Under the pieces are notes generated by a model. The model worked only from the letters and a program-made list of their open reading frames with translations, was not told where the DNA came from and did not search any database. Positions 15,155 through 27,155 of a stretch of DNA of 64,000 nucleotides are shown piece by piece (positions within the stretch are counted from its first letter, which is position 1; each line of letters starts with the position of its first letter). Both the position numbers and the translations under genes were made by a program. This DNA is from Cichorium intybus (Eukaryota; Streptophyta; Magnoliopsida; Asterales; Asteraceae), in assembly GCA_023525715.1 (NCBI GenBank), contig CM042012.1, forward strand, positions 37,064,189-37,128,188, given 5' to 3'.

Positions 15155-16369
15155 GAACGAGAGGAGTGCCTAGCCTGCGGTGTGCGGGTTTCGACGTGGA
15201 GGAGGAAACCCGCGCATGTACATCATCCAGTCGGGTGGGTGACCGTGGGTTCCTCCATTTTGCGGCTTCCCCAAACCGCATGTTTTAAAATAAAAATTTA
15301 CATTAACTACTAAATACTGCGATATCAACTGTGTGGTAATGAAGTTCAACGGATTGCTCCACAACCTACGAATGCATCGGAGGAGCGGGCAATGGAGCAA
15401 AACGTTTCCGAATAAGTTTTAAAAATCTACAAGCCTGATAACAAAGGAACGTCGTTCCGGTACGCGGAGTTTTCACAAATAGTAAAAAAAAATGTAAAAA
15501 ATGACATGATTTGAACAACGAAACCAACGTTCCGCTCCTGACTAGAAAGCGATCGAAAACGTCTGAGACAAGTCATCACACATCATCGAACGCTCGTATC
15601 AATATAGAATTGAACGAGGGGGAGCCGGAAGAGGACGAACTTGAGTTTCCCGATTTCGCCTAGCCGATAAGGGGAGATGCAGCGAAAAGGAAATGAAAAG
15701 CGACTTCGTCTAGTGGGACGGGGTCGTAAAAAAAAAGACGACGTAACACTTATACAGTTGAAGTTTGAATGATACAATTTAATCCTTACCGAGCAGATTG
15801 AATTAGAAAAAAAAAAGTTTACGAAGACATACAACGAGCCGCAAAGTTGACAACGACTCCGCGAAGAAAAATAATAAATCCGCCAAGAAAAACAACGACT
15901 AAAAGACATAAAGTTTTTGACGTCGAATCCGGAGGACGGTCTCGAGGAAGAAGCACTCGAGATGATTTTAAAATTAAAAGCGGATATCTTAGCAAAATAA
16001 CTGGTTATACTTTGTCATGTTAGTTGTAGTTTCTTTTTTTTACGTTTTCATTTTTTGTTTTTAGTTGTCGTTTTGTTTTTATATTTGTAGTTTGTCGTGT
16101 TATTTTACGTTTGTAATTTTGATTTCTTAATTAATGAAGCATTTTATTTTTAAATTTAATTATTTAGTTTAGTGTAAATTAATATTTCCAAATTAATTTA
16201 ATTTAATTATTTTATTTATTTAATTAAAAAAGTGAGTGGTAGTGATAGTTTATCATTTTCAAGATTTAAAGAGGTAAAGGGTTAATGAGAGTTTATTGAG
16301 GTGACACATATATGACGTGTAAAAAATGAGTGGTACTGTGGTGTTTTCAGCAACCAACACTTCTTGGTC
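15155..16369 (+). mobile_element. PIF/Harbinger deletion derivative, 1.2 kb
   Basis: Flanked by TTA on both sides (15152-15154 and 16370-16372), the usual 3-bp PIF/Harbinger target duplication. The left end GAACGAGAGGAGTG and the inverted right end GACCAAGAAGTG are imperfect inverted repeats. The same terminus recurs in the small element at 36504-36769. The interior carries the remains of the element's ORF1 (next entry) but no transposase. Confidence 0.6.
15300..16000 (+). pseudogene. Harbinger ORF1 (Myb/trihelix-like, NAM-associated C terminus), decayed
   Basis: The C-terminal region is readable despite stops and frameshifts. First comes an RPIGRDAAKRK-like basic motif at about 15655-15695. 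Then 15844-15899 reads KVDNDSAKKNNKSAKKNND. After a one-base loss, 15899-16000 continues LKDIKFLTSNPED and ends KLKADILAK with a TAA. This layout matches the ORF1 proteins (Myb/SANT-like, often annotated NAM-associated) that accompany plant PIF/Harbinger transposases. The N-terminal trihelix is barely recognisable near 15330-15420. It cannot encode a working protein. Confidence 0.6.
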
Positions 16370-16372
16370 TTA

Positions 16373-17155
16373 TAGTTAAAATTATTAAGTTATCCTTAAC
16401 AACGAAAATCCAAATTAAAAATCTATAAAAATAAGAAGAAGAGTATAGCTCCAAAATAAAACAAGAATCGAATTTTTTTGTGTTGATATTATAATTAAAA
16501 CAATAGATGTTCTATATCTTACTACTCAATCTTTCTATATTTCTTTTGACTCATTAGATCAATACATATGTTAAAAATAATAGATGAGATTAGGAAAGAT
16601 GATTAGTGGATTCCACATGTTCTTATATAGTGGGTAGGAAGATGAATTAGAAGAATTTAGTAAGAATAAATATAATTTTCTTTAAAACAAAACTATTAAA
16701 TACATAAAAATCAAATAAAATATAAATAACATGACCTAACCGAATATTCTCCTTCCTCCGTCACCGCCTTATTCCTACTCACCAAACATGGCCTAAGCTT
16801 CCCCTCTTACGAAAACCTCTTGTAAAAAAGAAAATAGTGGTTGATTTATATATAATTTAATAGTTTCAGGGCTTCTAAATTATAAGAACCCAATCAACTA
16901 ACCTGTGTTGATTTTGCATTTGAATTTAATTCATCTTGTTTTCTATTTATCGAAGACGTACAAAAAATAGTGGCTGACTTGAAGTAGTTGGTGATGTGAA
17001 GATCTTTGTACACAATAAACGATGTTGCATTTCGTCCTTCTTGATGGAAAAAGATGTGAAGACTAACGATGCCTGACGAAGTTTCCATATGCCATTGATG
17101 AAGATACGACCAATGAAAGAAGATGCGAATTGTGATTTATGAAAGGCGAAGGTAT

Positions 17156-17161
<6 letters not shown>
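16373..17161. other. Intergenic, no gene seen
   Basis: AT-rich sequence. The 64-codon minus-strand frame at 16894-17088 has no recognisable motif and no context. Confidence 0.45.
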
Positions 17162-17163
<2 letters not shown>

Positions 17164-17195
<32 letters not shown>

Positions 17196-17285
17196 AACGG
17201 CAAATCTATCCTACTCATACTCCTAAACTACTCCTTGTTATGTTAGTGCCAGAGTTTGAACCCATGACCTCCTTATTAGTCTTGG
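17164..17285 (-). mobile_element. SINE copy 1 (tRNA-derived), 5'-truncated or diverged
   Basis: On the minus strand the element ends in a poly(A) of about 31 bases (the T-run 17164-17194). It shares its body with 37928-38045, including CTAAACTACTCCTTGTTATG and the inverse B-box region GAACCCATGACCTCC (minus: GGTCATGGGTTCAAAC). The A-box end is not conserved in this copy. Confidence 0.65.
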
Positions 17286-17957
17286 TCATCACTTATTATC
17301 ACGTCTTTTCATATCAGATAGTATATTTACATAAATGATAAATCTAAAATAATTTACCTATAAAAATTTAAAATAATCTCATCATAAGGTTATCACAATA
17401 GACTTAAAAACTAACGCTAGCATGCAGATGGATTAATTTTCTTATTTAAAAACCATGTGGCTGTGCACATGCTATTGTTAAATAAATCTATTGACGACCT
17501 CAGGCTAGTCTACAGTGGTAGGGACTAAAATGGAATAAAATAGTCAGATTTGAATCAGAATATCTACGAAAAAAGTTTCGATGTACCAGACTTGCAAGTT
17601 GAGAATAATTTATGGACTAAATCTGTAAGTTTTAGTATTGGGAAGGGAGTATCCTCGCAAGGAAATGCAAGTGTCGAGATGTGGTCCCAGAAGATTCCAA
17701 GTCAACCAAACAATTATTATACACACACCTCGCGTTGAAATTATGGCTTCAACTCATGCGGAAATAAAAATAAAAAACTTATAATTGTTGTACCGTAGCT
17801 TAGTTCATAGCCCATACGTATTCTCGGTCTAAAACCCCACTTGTCTTGTATATATTGTCTCTCTTGTGGTCGTCGCAACCATGCCCAAACATGCATTATG
17901 GTATGGCCATGATAACCCTCAACCACCACGGAAAGTTTTTGCTATCATCAACACTAA
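17286..17957. other. Intergenic, no gene seen
   Basis: No domain, repeat pair or RNA gene was recognised. Short open frames at 17550-17738 and 17741-17929 look random. Confidence 0.4.
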
Positions 17958-18503
17958 GATGTTGTTTGTTTCATTGAAGAAAAACACTTCTTGACCTCTT
18001 TTATATGTGTTGTGTAGACAGGATGCAGACGTTTTACCTTGCAGACTGTTTGTTTTTTAGAAGACCGTAGACTAAAAAAGGTCTGCACGCTTTCTTCTCT
18101 GCGCAGACTTGTAACGAACTCTTCTTCGGTTTTCTAACCCCAAAATATAACATTTTAAACCTAAAAAATAATAGTTTTTTTTTTTTTCAATTATATCGTA
18201 ACGATTTCTACAATAACCGTATCTTTAATCCTAAAAAATCAAAGTTCTAACCATCACCCTGATGGCCTAGTGGATAAGGCTTAGGACTCTTTCTCTTCCC
18301 CCATAAAGAGGTTCCAAGTTCTAATCCCACTCCCTCCCTTTCCCCATAGGGAGTGTTAGGTTTCAATCAGGGGATGGCCACTGGCCACCTCTCTACCCCC
18401 GTAGGTGATTGACCTGGACCACCCTGCTGCCAGGTGTGCGTGGGCCCCGAGGTTGCTTCATCAGGGTCATCCAAAGGATGAGTCGGGTGGGGTCCTCGGT
18501 TAC

Positions 18504-18539
<36 letters not shown>

Positions 18540-19193
18540 CTTTTTTATACTTGTACTTTTCTATTTATATTTATTTGTTTTTAAAAACACTTTACTTTTT
18601 CTTAACTAATGGTTGTGTTTTTCTATCAGCATTAGTTTTCCGAATTTCAAATATGGACAATTTTTGGGTTTATGTTTATTCTTTTATAAATGTTATATGT
18701 GATTTTTTATTTTATTGTTGTTCTAAATAAATAAAATCTTATAAAATATATAATCTTGTGACTTCTAACTTTTTCTAACAAAAAATGTCATACTTTCAAG
18801 GTCTTCATTTTTCATATTTTATGTTTGATTTAATTACTTTTCCTTACGTAAATAGTATTTATTTTTCTATATTTTTAAACAAAATGAAGATAAATTTGTA
18901 AAACTTTTAAAAAATATCACAAACTTAAAAAAGAAATGTTTGTTTTGATCATTAAATTCGTTAATATCATATAATATACGACTTTTTTTCTCGTAAGTCA
19001 TACTCATAAACTAATTGAAATATACAAATATAGTTTAACATTACAACTTTGGTTCACAACCTACAGACTTTAAAAAATAAACAGTCTTCTTCTTACAGAT
19101 TAGAGACATTTAGTTCAACTCTTCTCTGCAAATGTTCTGCAGATGTGGTCTGCAGACTGCAGACTTTTTACCTCTTAAAAAACAAACAACATC
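17958..19193. mobile_element. Non-autonomous Tourist/Harbinger-like element, 1.24 kb
   Basis: A perfect 14-bp terminal inverted repeat GATGTTGTTTGTTT / AAACAAACAACATC is flanked on both sides by TAA (17955-17957 and 19194-19196), as for PIF/Harbinger insertions. Subterminal GCAGACTG and TCTGCAGAC motifs recur near both ends in inverted orientation. It has no coding capacity and carries a SINE at 18249-18533. Confidence 0.7.
18249..18533 (+). mobile_element. tRNA-derived SINE inside the Tourist-like element
   Basis: The head has a Pol III A box, TGGCCTAGTGG (18263-18273), and a B-box-like GTTCTAATCCC (18318-18328). A unique body follows (about 18350-18500), then a 32-base poly(A). The direct repeat AAAGTTCT flanks it (18241-18248 and 18534-18541), as expected for LINE-driven retroposition. 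Not a working tRNA gene, because the fold is incomplete and the body continues. Confidence 0.75.
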
Positions 19194-19196
19194 TAA

Positions 19197-20200
19197 CTCA
19201 CATATTATACCATTTCTCGATCTTGAAAGGCTTAATTACAATAAATAGTGTAAAACTCGGCTTACTCGGTCGAGTACTCGAAATTGGATATAAGTCAATG
19301 TACATTTCTAGAAATCAGTCAAAAACCTCGGAATATGTAATGCGCCATAATTGGCATCGAGTATACTCAAAATTTTCAATGTTTATTTATAGAATTTACA
19401 ACATTTGTATACTCATACCATGGACGTAGAAGTAGATATCTTCAAGAATCGCTTCCACAATCCGAGTCAGACGCTATTTTATTTCTAATCCTACAATACA
19501 CCACAACAAACACACGTAAGTTATAAAGCTTAGTGAATAACCATACAATAGCATATGATACTCATTACAACATATCATTAACAATCAACATATTGGAATA
19601 TCTTTCACTTGTATATAGTACTCGTTTATTATCCTCGTTTTGACTAACCTCGTTTAACGTGATTACAAAGTATTCGTTACGTAATCACACTACTCTATCT
19701 AACACATTGTCATAAGGTACTCGTTATGTGAAAATGCTAACACCTACTGCATGGTTGCAAGGTACTCATTATAAAACCATCAATACACCCACTACACATG
19801 ATCACAAGGTACTCATTACGTGACCATGCAACATACACCATGTGGCATGCAAAGTACTCGTTATGCATCTGCTTCATTTCCAAACTATCACCTTACATAT
19901 GGTCACGAGGTTCTCGTTTCGTACCACATATAATCTACAATCACCACTACTTGTATTTAGGGTTCACTAGTTCTAAACATACACCTAGTTCTCCACATGT
20001 ACTCTAGGTATTTACACTTGCAGTGTGTCATATCGCTACACATGGTTGATAACGTAGCTATCAGCCACACTCTCCTCATGCGAACTCAAACCCTCATATG
20101 CATCGCTATCCTCTTATTGATAGCATCGCTGTCCTCCTGTTGATAGAGCCGATATCCTTTTGCTAATAGTGTTGCTAATCCACGATTTACCTAGAATCTA
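19197..20200 (-). repeat. Gypsy-type LTR fragment with AAGGTACTCGTTA modules
   Basis: At least six irregular copies of a module containing AGGTACTC(G/A)TTA(C/T)GTGA lie between 19620 and 19930, followed by GATAGCATCGCT repeats at 20097-20160. At 19518-19541 it has the hairpin-plus-AGTGAATAA motif shared with the other LTRs in this window. LTR ends could not be placed. Confidence 0.45.
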
Positions 20201-20874
<674 letters not shown>

Positions 20875-22777
20875 TGTAACACCCGACTTATTAACCAAAA
20901 ACACCCCAAAATTTTTTTTTTTTTCAAACCAAATATTTTACAACTAAAACATAAGTAGGGGGTATTAGTTAATACAATACGCGTACAAGTGTATCACGAA
21001 GTACAATACATAAAATATTATACATTCTTCAAGCCGGGATGTCACTTCAAATTCTAAATCATTAGTCACGGACTTTGTCTTTTCCTTTAGCAGGGTCACG
21101 CTCACCTGCAGGGACATATCAAATAAACTGTGAGTTATAAAGCCCAATGAGTAATCATAACAAGTATAACATGTATAAGAATAAAATTCTTTATACAAAA
21201 TCAATTAAGCAATATCATGCAATATAAAATCATATATGGCTCACGGGTTATCCTGCTATTGCCTAGACTCACGGCTCCGTTCTTGCCATCGAAATGACTC
21301 ACGGCTTATCCGGTCTTGTCTATATAGGTTTGACTCACAGCTCCGTTCTTGTCTATTATAGACTCACGGCTTATCTGGTATTGTCGCACCATTTAAAATT
21401 GACTGACTCACAGCTCCGTTCTTGTCTATAGCAGACTCACGGCTTATCTGGTATTGTCATATATCGAATTATGTAATTTGTCATTTTTGTCCCCCAAAAT
21501 CATTTCCATTTGCAGCTGCCCATATAACACACATCACATCGGATAATAGTGAGATTACTCACCTGAAGGTTTACTACAACTAGCGTTTGTTGTTCCTTGC
21601 CTTGAAATGAAATCCGTAGGATTTTGTCCCGTACCTATAATTCCATTATTTCACAATGATTATAGGTTAATATACCATTTCAGTTGGTTATAATGCACAA
21701 GAGTCTAACATAAGACCAATTCCAAGCATTAACCATTGGTATATAATTTAACACACTTCCCGAAATACGCGTATTCTACTACAGTACTTTCGGGAGGTCG
21801 TATTCGTATTCCGATAATTTTCTATGAAGTTTTACAACATATTAAACCTATGTTTAAAATTTCAGGTCAATCGAATAAGCCTAGTATTAAAATCAAACTT
21901 GGAAAATTCACAGAAAACAATTTGGTTTCTGCCCAGGGCTCGAGTCGCGACCAGACCAGTGCTCGAGTCGCAAAGGACCCTCTTCGAGTCGCGAGGGACC
22001 CTCTGCTCGAGTCGCGAGCGCTGGGCAGTGCGCAGAAAACTCCGATTTTGTGCTAGAATTTTCCATTTTTCCATTTTAAGCACTTATTGCTCGACTTAAT
22101 CGGTTGGGGTTTATTCCTAGGCTAAAACCTTACATTTTAACAAGGTTTTTAACCCCCAAAACACACTCAATCAATCATATGAAGATTTAGGGTTCTTAAT
22201 TCTAACCACCCCAAAACTTCAATTTCATCTAAAATAACAATCTACTTCCATTTTCTTGAATTAAGTCCTCATTAGCATGACTTAATGGAAGTATTACATC
22301 ATTTTAATCATTCAATCATAACTGCAAATGCAGTTTTTGAGTTCTACAAAACTCATCAAGAACAACTAGTCAAGAACTTAGATTACTAACCTTTCAAACT
22401 TCCAATTCTACCCTTTGAAGTTATAATCCGATTTTCAAGCTTCAATCTTCAAGAATTCTTCCAAAATTCTGCAATTCCCGTACAAAGAAACCCTCCCGTA
22501 GCTCACCAAAATTCTGCACAAAATGGGAGAAGCTTCCAACCTTTTATACTTCCAGAAATTGCAATTTGGTCCTTAAAGTTGCATTTCTTAAACTTTTGCC
22601 ACAACTAACAAAGTTTATGACAGAAATTAGATTTTATAACATTTTAAGTCCAAGACTCAAAATATTATTACAAAACAAGTTCTTTTCTGTCCAAAAGACC
22701 AAATTACCCTTCTAAGGTAAAATGACCATTTTGCCCTTTTTATTATAATTACATAATAAACATGTTTTGGCGTTACA
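20875..22777 (-). repeat. Solo LTR, Ty3/gypsy, same superfamily as element C
   Basis: A 1903-bp LTR with ends TGTAACACCC and GGCGTTACA, flanked by a perfect CTTTA duplication (20870-20874 and 22778-22782). There is no internal region, so it arose by LTR-LTR recombination. On the minus strand its start (TGTAACGCC, later AAAAGGGCAAAATGG) and its GACTCACGGCTCCGTTCTTG modules (21240-21450) match element C's LTR in inverse. TATA-like TATAAAAGG lies near 22545. A GAGTCGCGA cluster sits at 21935-22025. Confidence 0.85.
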
Positions 22778-22782
22778 CTTTA

Positions 22783-23163
22783 AGTAGTGTATTATTTTAT
22801 TAAACTTTATATATTAAACCACATTTATTAAAAACTTGCTTATGACGTTAAGTCATGTGTGAAAACTTTGGTCCTAAACAAAACAAAAATGTTTTAGAAA
22901 TATTTATACAATTTTAGGGGTTACAACTTCATACCATATATAAACCATAGGCAACATTAGAAATTCATAAGCAAATGTCCCAAAATATTTAACATTTCCA
23001 CTGAAATTTCGGTATGACATTTGGTCAACTAGATAAAATCCGACTTGACTCTGACACAATAGCCTAAAATAAGACTTTGGACATATACAAAACATGTAAA
23101 TATAGCTATAAATAAATTGGTCCAATTTTCATTGTACTAATTTTGCATCCATGCAGGAGGACC
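22783..23163. other. Insertion target of element A, left side
   Basis: AT-rich sequence that was contiguous with 36456 onward before element A arrived. No gene was recognised. Confidence 0.45.
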
Positions 23164-23168
23164 CAACA

Positions 23169-24671
23169 TGTAACACCCGGTTCCTCAAATTTAGGATATA
23201 CCAATTTCTTTAGTCAAACATAATTTCATTAGAGGTATAATCCCAAAAAGAGTAACAAGTATACACAAGGTTGTCATCAAAAGCTTAGTTCAAGTCCCAA
23301 ACTATTACATCAACTGTTTACAACTATTTAACAAAACCGGGTTTACTTCATATTTCAAAGCAACAAAAGTAAATCTATGTCAAAGTCCAAGTCCATGTGT
23401 AGCTATCCTTCCATGTTCCGCTTCCCGCGGTCACCACTACCAGAACCTAACACAAATCACAGTAACAAACAATTTATGAGCTTTGAAAGCTCAGTGAGTA
23501 ATTTAAGGTTAGTTGAATCGCATCATTCATCATCTCATTTGATTGTATCTCAATGGACTATCTCAGTCCATAGTGTGTCTCACACACTATTCATCTTTCT
23601 TCCATATACTCAAAATTTAGTTATATTCAACCAAATTAAACATAGTTTACTTCTTATCTGTAAATAACATCATAATAAGGCATAATCATCTAATAATTAA
23701 CTACTCACCTGAAGTTGAGTCGATATGTGGAACTCCCGAACCTCGTGTGTGTTCCTGTCTAGCTTTAGCTGTAATACAATGACTCAAACTCAATACTCAA
23801 TTTCAAGAAAATCTCAATCATATCCAATATTCATATCAATCAAGAAATTGGAATCATAAGAGAGGGTTACAATCAAAAGATAGCAATACTATCCTAATTG
23901 TAACTTCCAATTTCACAAATTTAACTCATATAACCCTAGTATCATAATACAAGCACCTTGCAAGCTTGAGTCTCGAATTAGAAATCTATTACACACACTA
24001 ATCCAAGTAATCTCACTCTAATTCATGTTAGTTGCAAGTGGTTCATCAAAACCACAAGAAACCATCTCAAATCCAAATATTCAACCGACAAAACAAGATA
24101 AAAATCAAGGAGGATTACCTTTCAAGTTCAAGGAACTAATCTCTAGCTTCAATTCGTGATCAATAGGCTTAAATCTCGACTTAGATGGCTTAGAAATCGA
24201 TTTCTAGGGTTTAGAGAGGGTTTTGGTTGAATTGGAAATGACCCAAATGAAGGAAAACCCGTATTTTAAAACACCCCTGATGCGCGACACGACCCGTGTA
24301 GGCTCACACGACCCGTGTGAGGCCTACAGCAGGTCAACTTGAAATTCTGCAGACTCACACGACCCGTGTTGATTCACACGACCCGTGTGAGACCCAACCT
24401 TGCCTCGGTAATTTTTTGAAGAGGAGCTACACGACCCGTGTGAAGCTACACGACCCGTGTAGGTCTGAAAAGGTTACTGCTTTGCTTCTCAAGCCTTTCT
24501 ACACGACCCGTGTGACCTTACACGACCCGTGTAGCTCTGATTTGACATTTTACAAATCCAAACTTTACTCAATTGGGTTTCTAACCATCTTAACTCATAT
24601 AATAACCTATTTAATCTTAATTACACTAAGATTAACACAAAATCTATATAAATTAATAATACGGTATTACA
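23169..24671 (-). repeat. Element A 3' LTR
   Basis: 1503 bp, TGTAACACCC to GGTATTACA on the plus strand. Contains the palindrome array (24298-24534) and the hairpin-AGTGAGTAAT motif at 23478-23502. Confidence 0.9.
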
Positions 24672-25508
24672 AGTTCTTACCCCCTTCAAAAGATTCCGTC
24701 CTCGGAATCTCTTGAAATAAGTAAGGATATTTCGACCGCATCTCTCCTTCAGCTTCCCAAGTAACATCTGCTCCTTTATGATGTCGCCATTTCACTTTTA
24801 CTAATCCCACTTCTTTATTTCGCAATTTCTTAACTTTCTTTTCTAAAATTTGCTATGGCATTTCTTGATATCTTAATTTCTCATCTAGTTGAACTTCAGC
24901 TAAGGGTACCCAAGTGGATTGGTCATACAATGTTTTTCTAAGGTGTGACACATGAAAAACATTGTGGATACCCTGTAACTCCTCTGGAAGCTTTAGCTTA
25001 TACGCAACCGCTCCAATTTTCTCCAAAACTTGAAAGGGTCCGATAAAGCGTGGGCTCAATTTACCTCTCTTGCCAAATCGAATTATTCCTTTCCATGGGG
25101 ACACTTTCAACATTACCATGTCCCCAACATTGAACTCTAACAGCTTTCTTCTTCTATCTGCATATTGCTTTTGGCGGTTTTGGGCTACCCGCATATGCTC
25201 ACGAATGCTTTGTATCTTCTCTTCAGTTTCAGCTACAATTTCCGGTCCCGCCAATGGTTTCTCTCCCATCTCTGTCCAGCAAGTTGGTGTTCGGCACGGT
25301 GCACCGTATAAAGCTTCAAAAGGTGCCATCTGTATACTTGAGTGATAAGTGTTGTTATAGGCAAACTCTACCAAAGGCAGATGATCTTCCCAACTGCCTC
25401 CAAAATCAATGATGCAGGCTCGTAGCATATCTTCAAGTGTTTATATCGTTCTTTCCGACTGTCCATCCGTCTGGGGATGATACGCAGTGCTTAATAAAGC
25501 TTTTGTAC
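24672..25508 (-). pseudogene. Element A integrase C terminus and chromodomain, two nonsense codons
   Basis: Resumes the frame left at 30711 (KALLSTAYHPQTDGQSERTI). The third DDE acidic residue region follows. TAA at 25441-25443 replaces the usual Gln in the integrase core. TAG at 24853-24855 falls just before the tail. After the core come the GPF/Y-like module (RFIGPFQVLEKIG), HNVFHVSHLRK, and a chromodomain-type end (VKVKWRHHKGADVTWEAE, then YPYLFQEIP). The end sits directly at the polypurine tract (24672-24690). The chromodomain places A among Tekay-like chromoviruses. Confidence 0.85.
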
Positions 25509-27155
25509 TGATATTGCCTCATTTAAACATAAATTTCGGGCAATATCAAGTGCCTAAACAAGTGTTTTTGGTATGATATCAAGATAAAAGGTACTTATAC
25601 GTTTAAATTACTAAAACACAGGAAAAATGGCTTTGCGGATAAAGAATGAGCTGAATACGAGCCTTATTGTGAACAAAAGGAGTCAATGGCAGAAACAGCA
25701 TAGATCGCGACCCTATCTCAGTCAGGATCGCGACCCTATCTAAGTGATGTCACGATGAGATAATGCTGACCAAAGATCGCGACACTATGGCAACCCGACG
25801 AGATCGCGACCCGATCTCCTGTGAGATCGCGACCCGACCCACCAACTCCGCTCCACTCAGTCGAGATCGTGGCCAACGTCGATACGCACTAAACTTCCGA
25901 TCGCGACCCGATCCCCTAATGGATCGCGACGCGATCTCACCTGGAGCAGCTATAAATTGAGGCCTTCTCCTCTTGTTTGAACATCCCACAACTATCCACA
26001 ACTCATCTCTGCACCTCCAAAACACCAAATACGGGAGTTTGCCTCCTGCAACTTCCAGAAGGCTTGTAGAGACGGTACGGTGCGGATGGAATCGAGAGCT
26101 TGAAGAATGTTCGGCCGGGACTTCATTCGGTTTGCTTTATATATGTTTAGCATTCTTCTATGATTTCCTAGGCCGTATTCTTCAGATCATGTTATATTTG
26201 TTATCTGCATCATTTATTACTTAGATTTGAATACTATCTAGTTATGATTTGATTGTTATTTATCGGATATTGAACGTTTTATATTTTATCTTGCATAATT
26301 CATTTGACTATCATATATGTTAAGGTACCTTCCTTTTGGACTTATTGCTGAGTTATTTTAGTCTAGAGGACCAATCTGACTATATGACTTTTATCATAAC
26401 TGTACTATGACCATTAGGCAGATATGACTAGTGATGGACCAAATCCTGGGGTTAAGTCACGAAGGTAGAAAACTTATATGTATATGGCAAGTTTGTACTA
26501 GAGGACCAATCTGTACAAACCATTTTGATTTTCATGACCATTGAGATCAATAACTCGAATGAATCTTGCATGATACGAACCAATACATGATTATTTGGAA
26601 TATGTAATTGCATGACCATTGCTATTAATGACCTTATAATCATAGGATTAGGTAGTTGGACCAAAACATCTAATCACTCTAGAAATCGATATTTAACTTT
26701 CAATATCCATTGCACGAATAGCATATCAAACATAACTAGACGGTTGAATCGAATCTAAGTATAAATGTTTACTTTTATGTTTTGTAATTTATTATTATAT
26801 CTCCCGCTTCTAATAAACTTTTGCGTTGTCTCTTGACACGAGTCAAGGCATTCTCTAAACCCCCCCTTTTAATTACTGTTCGCTTGAATAAATTGTTAAT
26901 TGATAATTGATTTTCTTAACTTAAAAATATCCATTTTCCCTTGGGTTCGACAACCCGGATTTACCATTACTATATTACAACCGATTAGGTACACTTGCCT
27001 ATTTGTGTTGTTCTATTCATACATGGTACTTTCCTGTTTAGAAATGTAAAACTAATGTGAATAAATCATTTGCTACAATCATATATACGCTCGTAACACA
27101 TCAAGTTTTTGGTGCCGTTTCTGGGTATTTTATATGTATGTCTGAAAACACATCA
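25509..27155 (+). repeat. Element D 5' LTR with promoter and GATCGCGACCC array
   Basis: A GC-rich cluster at 25705-25940 holds about eight copies of GATCGCGAC(C/A/G)C, followed directly by a TATA box, TATAAAT (25951-25957), in an otherwise AT-rich LTR. The 92- and 83-codon frames seen here recur identically in the other LTR and are not genes. Confidence 0.9.

Noticed and set aside
15170..15400. 76-codon minus-strand frame
   Set aside because: Antisense to the Harbinger derivative, no recognisable motif.
18249..18340. Possible tRNA gene
   Set aside because: A and B boxes are present, but the cloverleaf is not complete and the sequence continues into a SINE body with poly(A).
25750..26224. 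Open frames of 92, 65 and 83 codons repeated at 29300-29774
   Set aside because: They are identical because they lie in the two LTRs of element D; no domain and no conserved frame.
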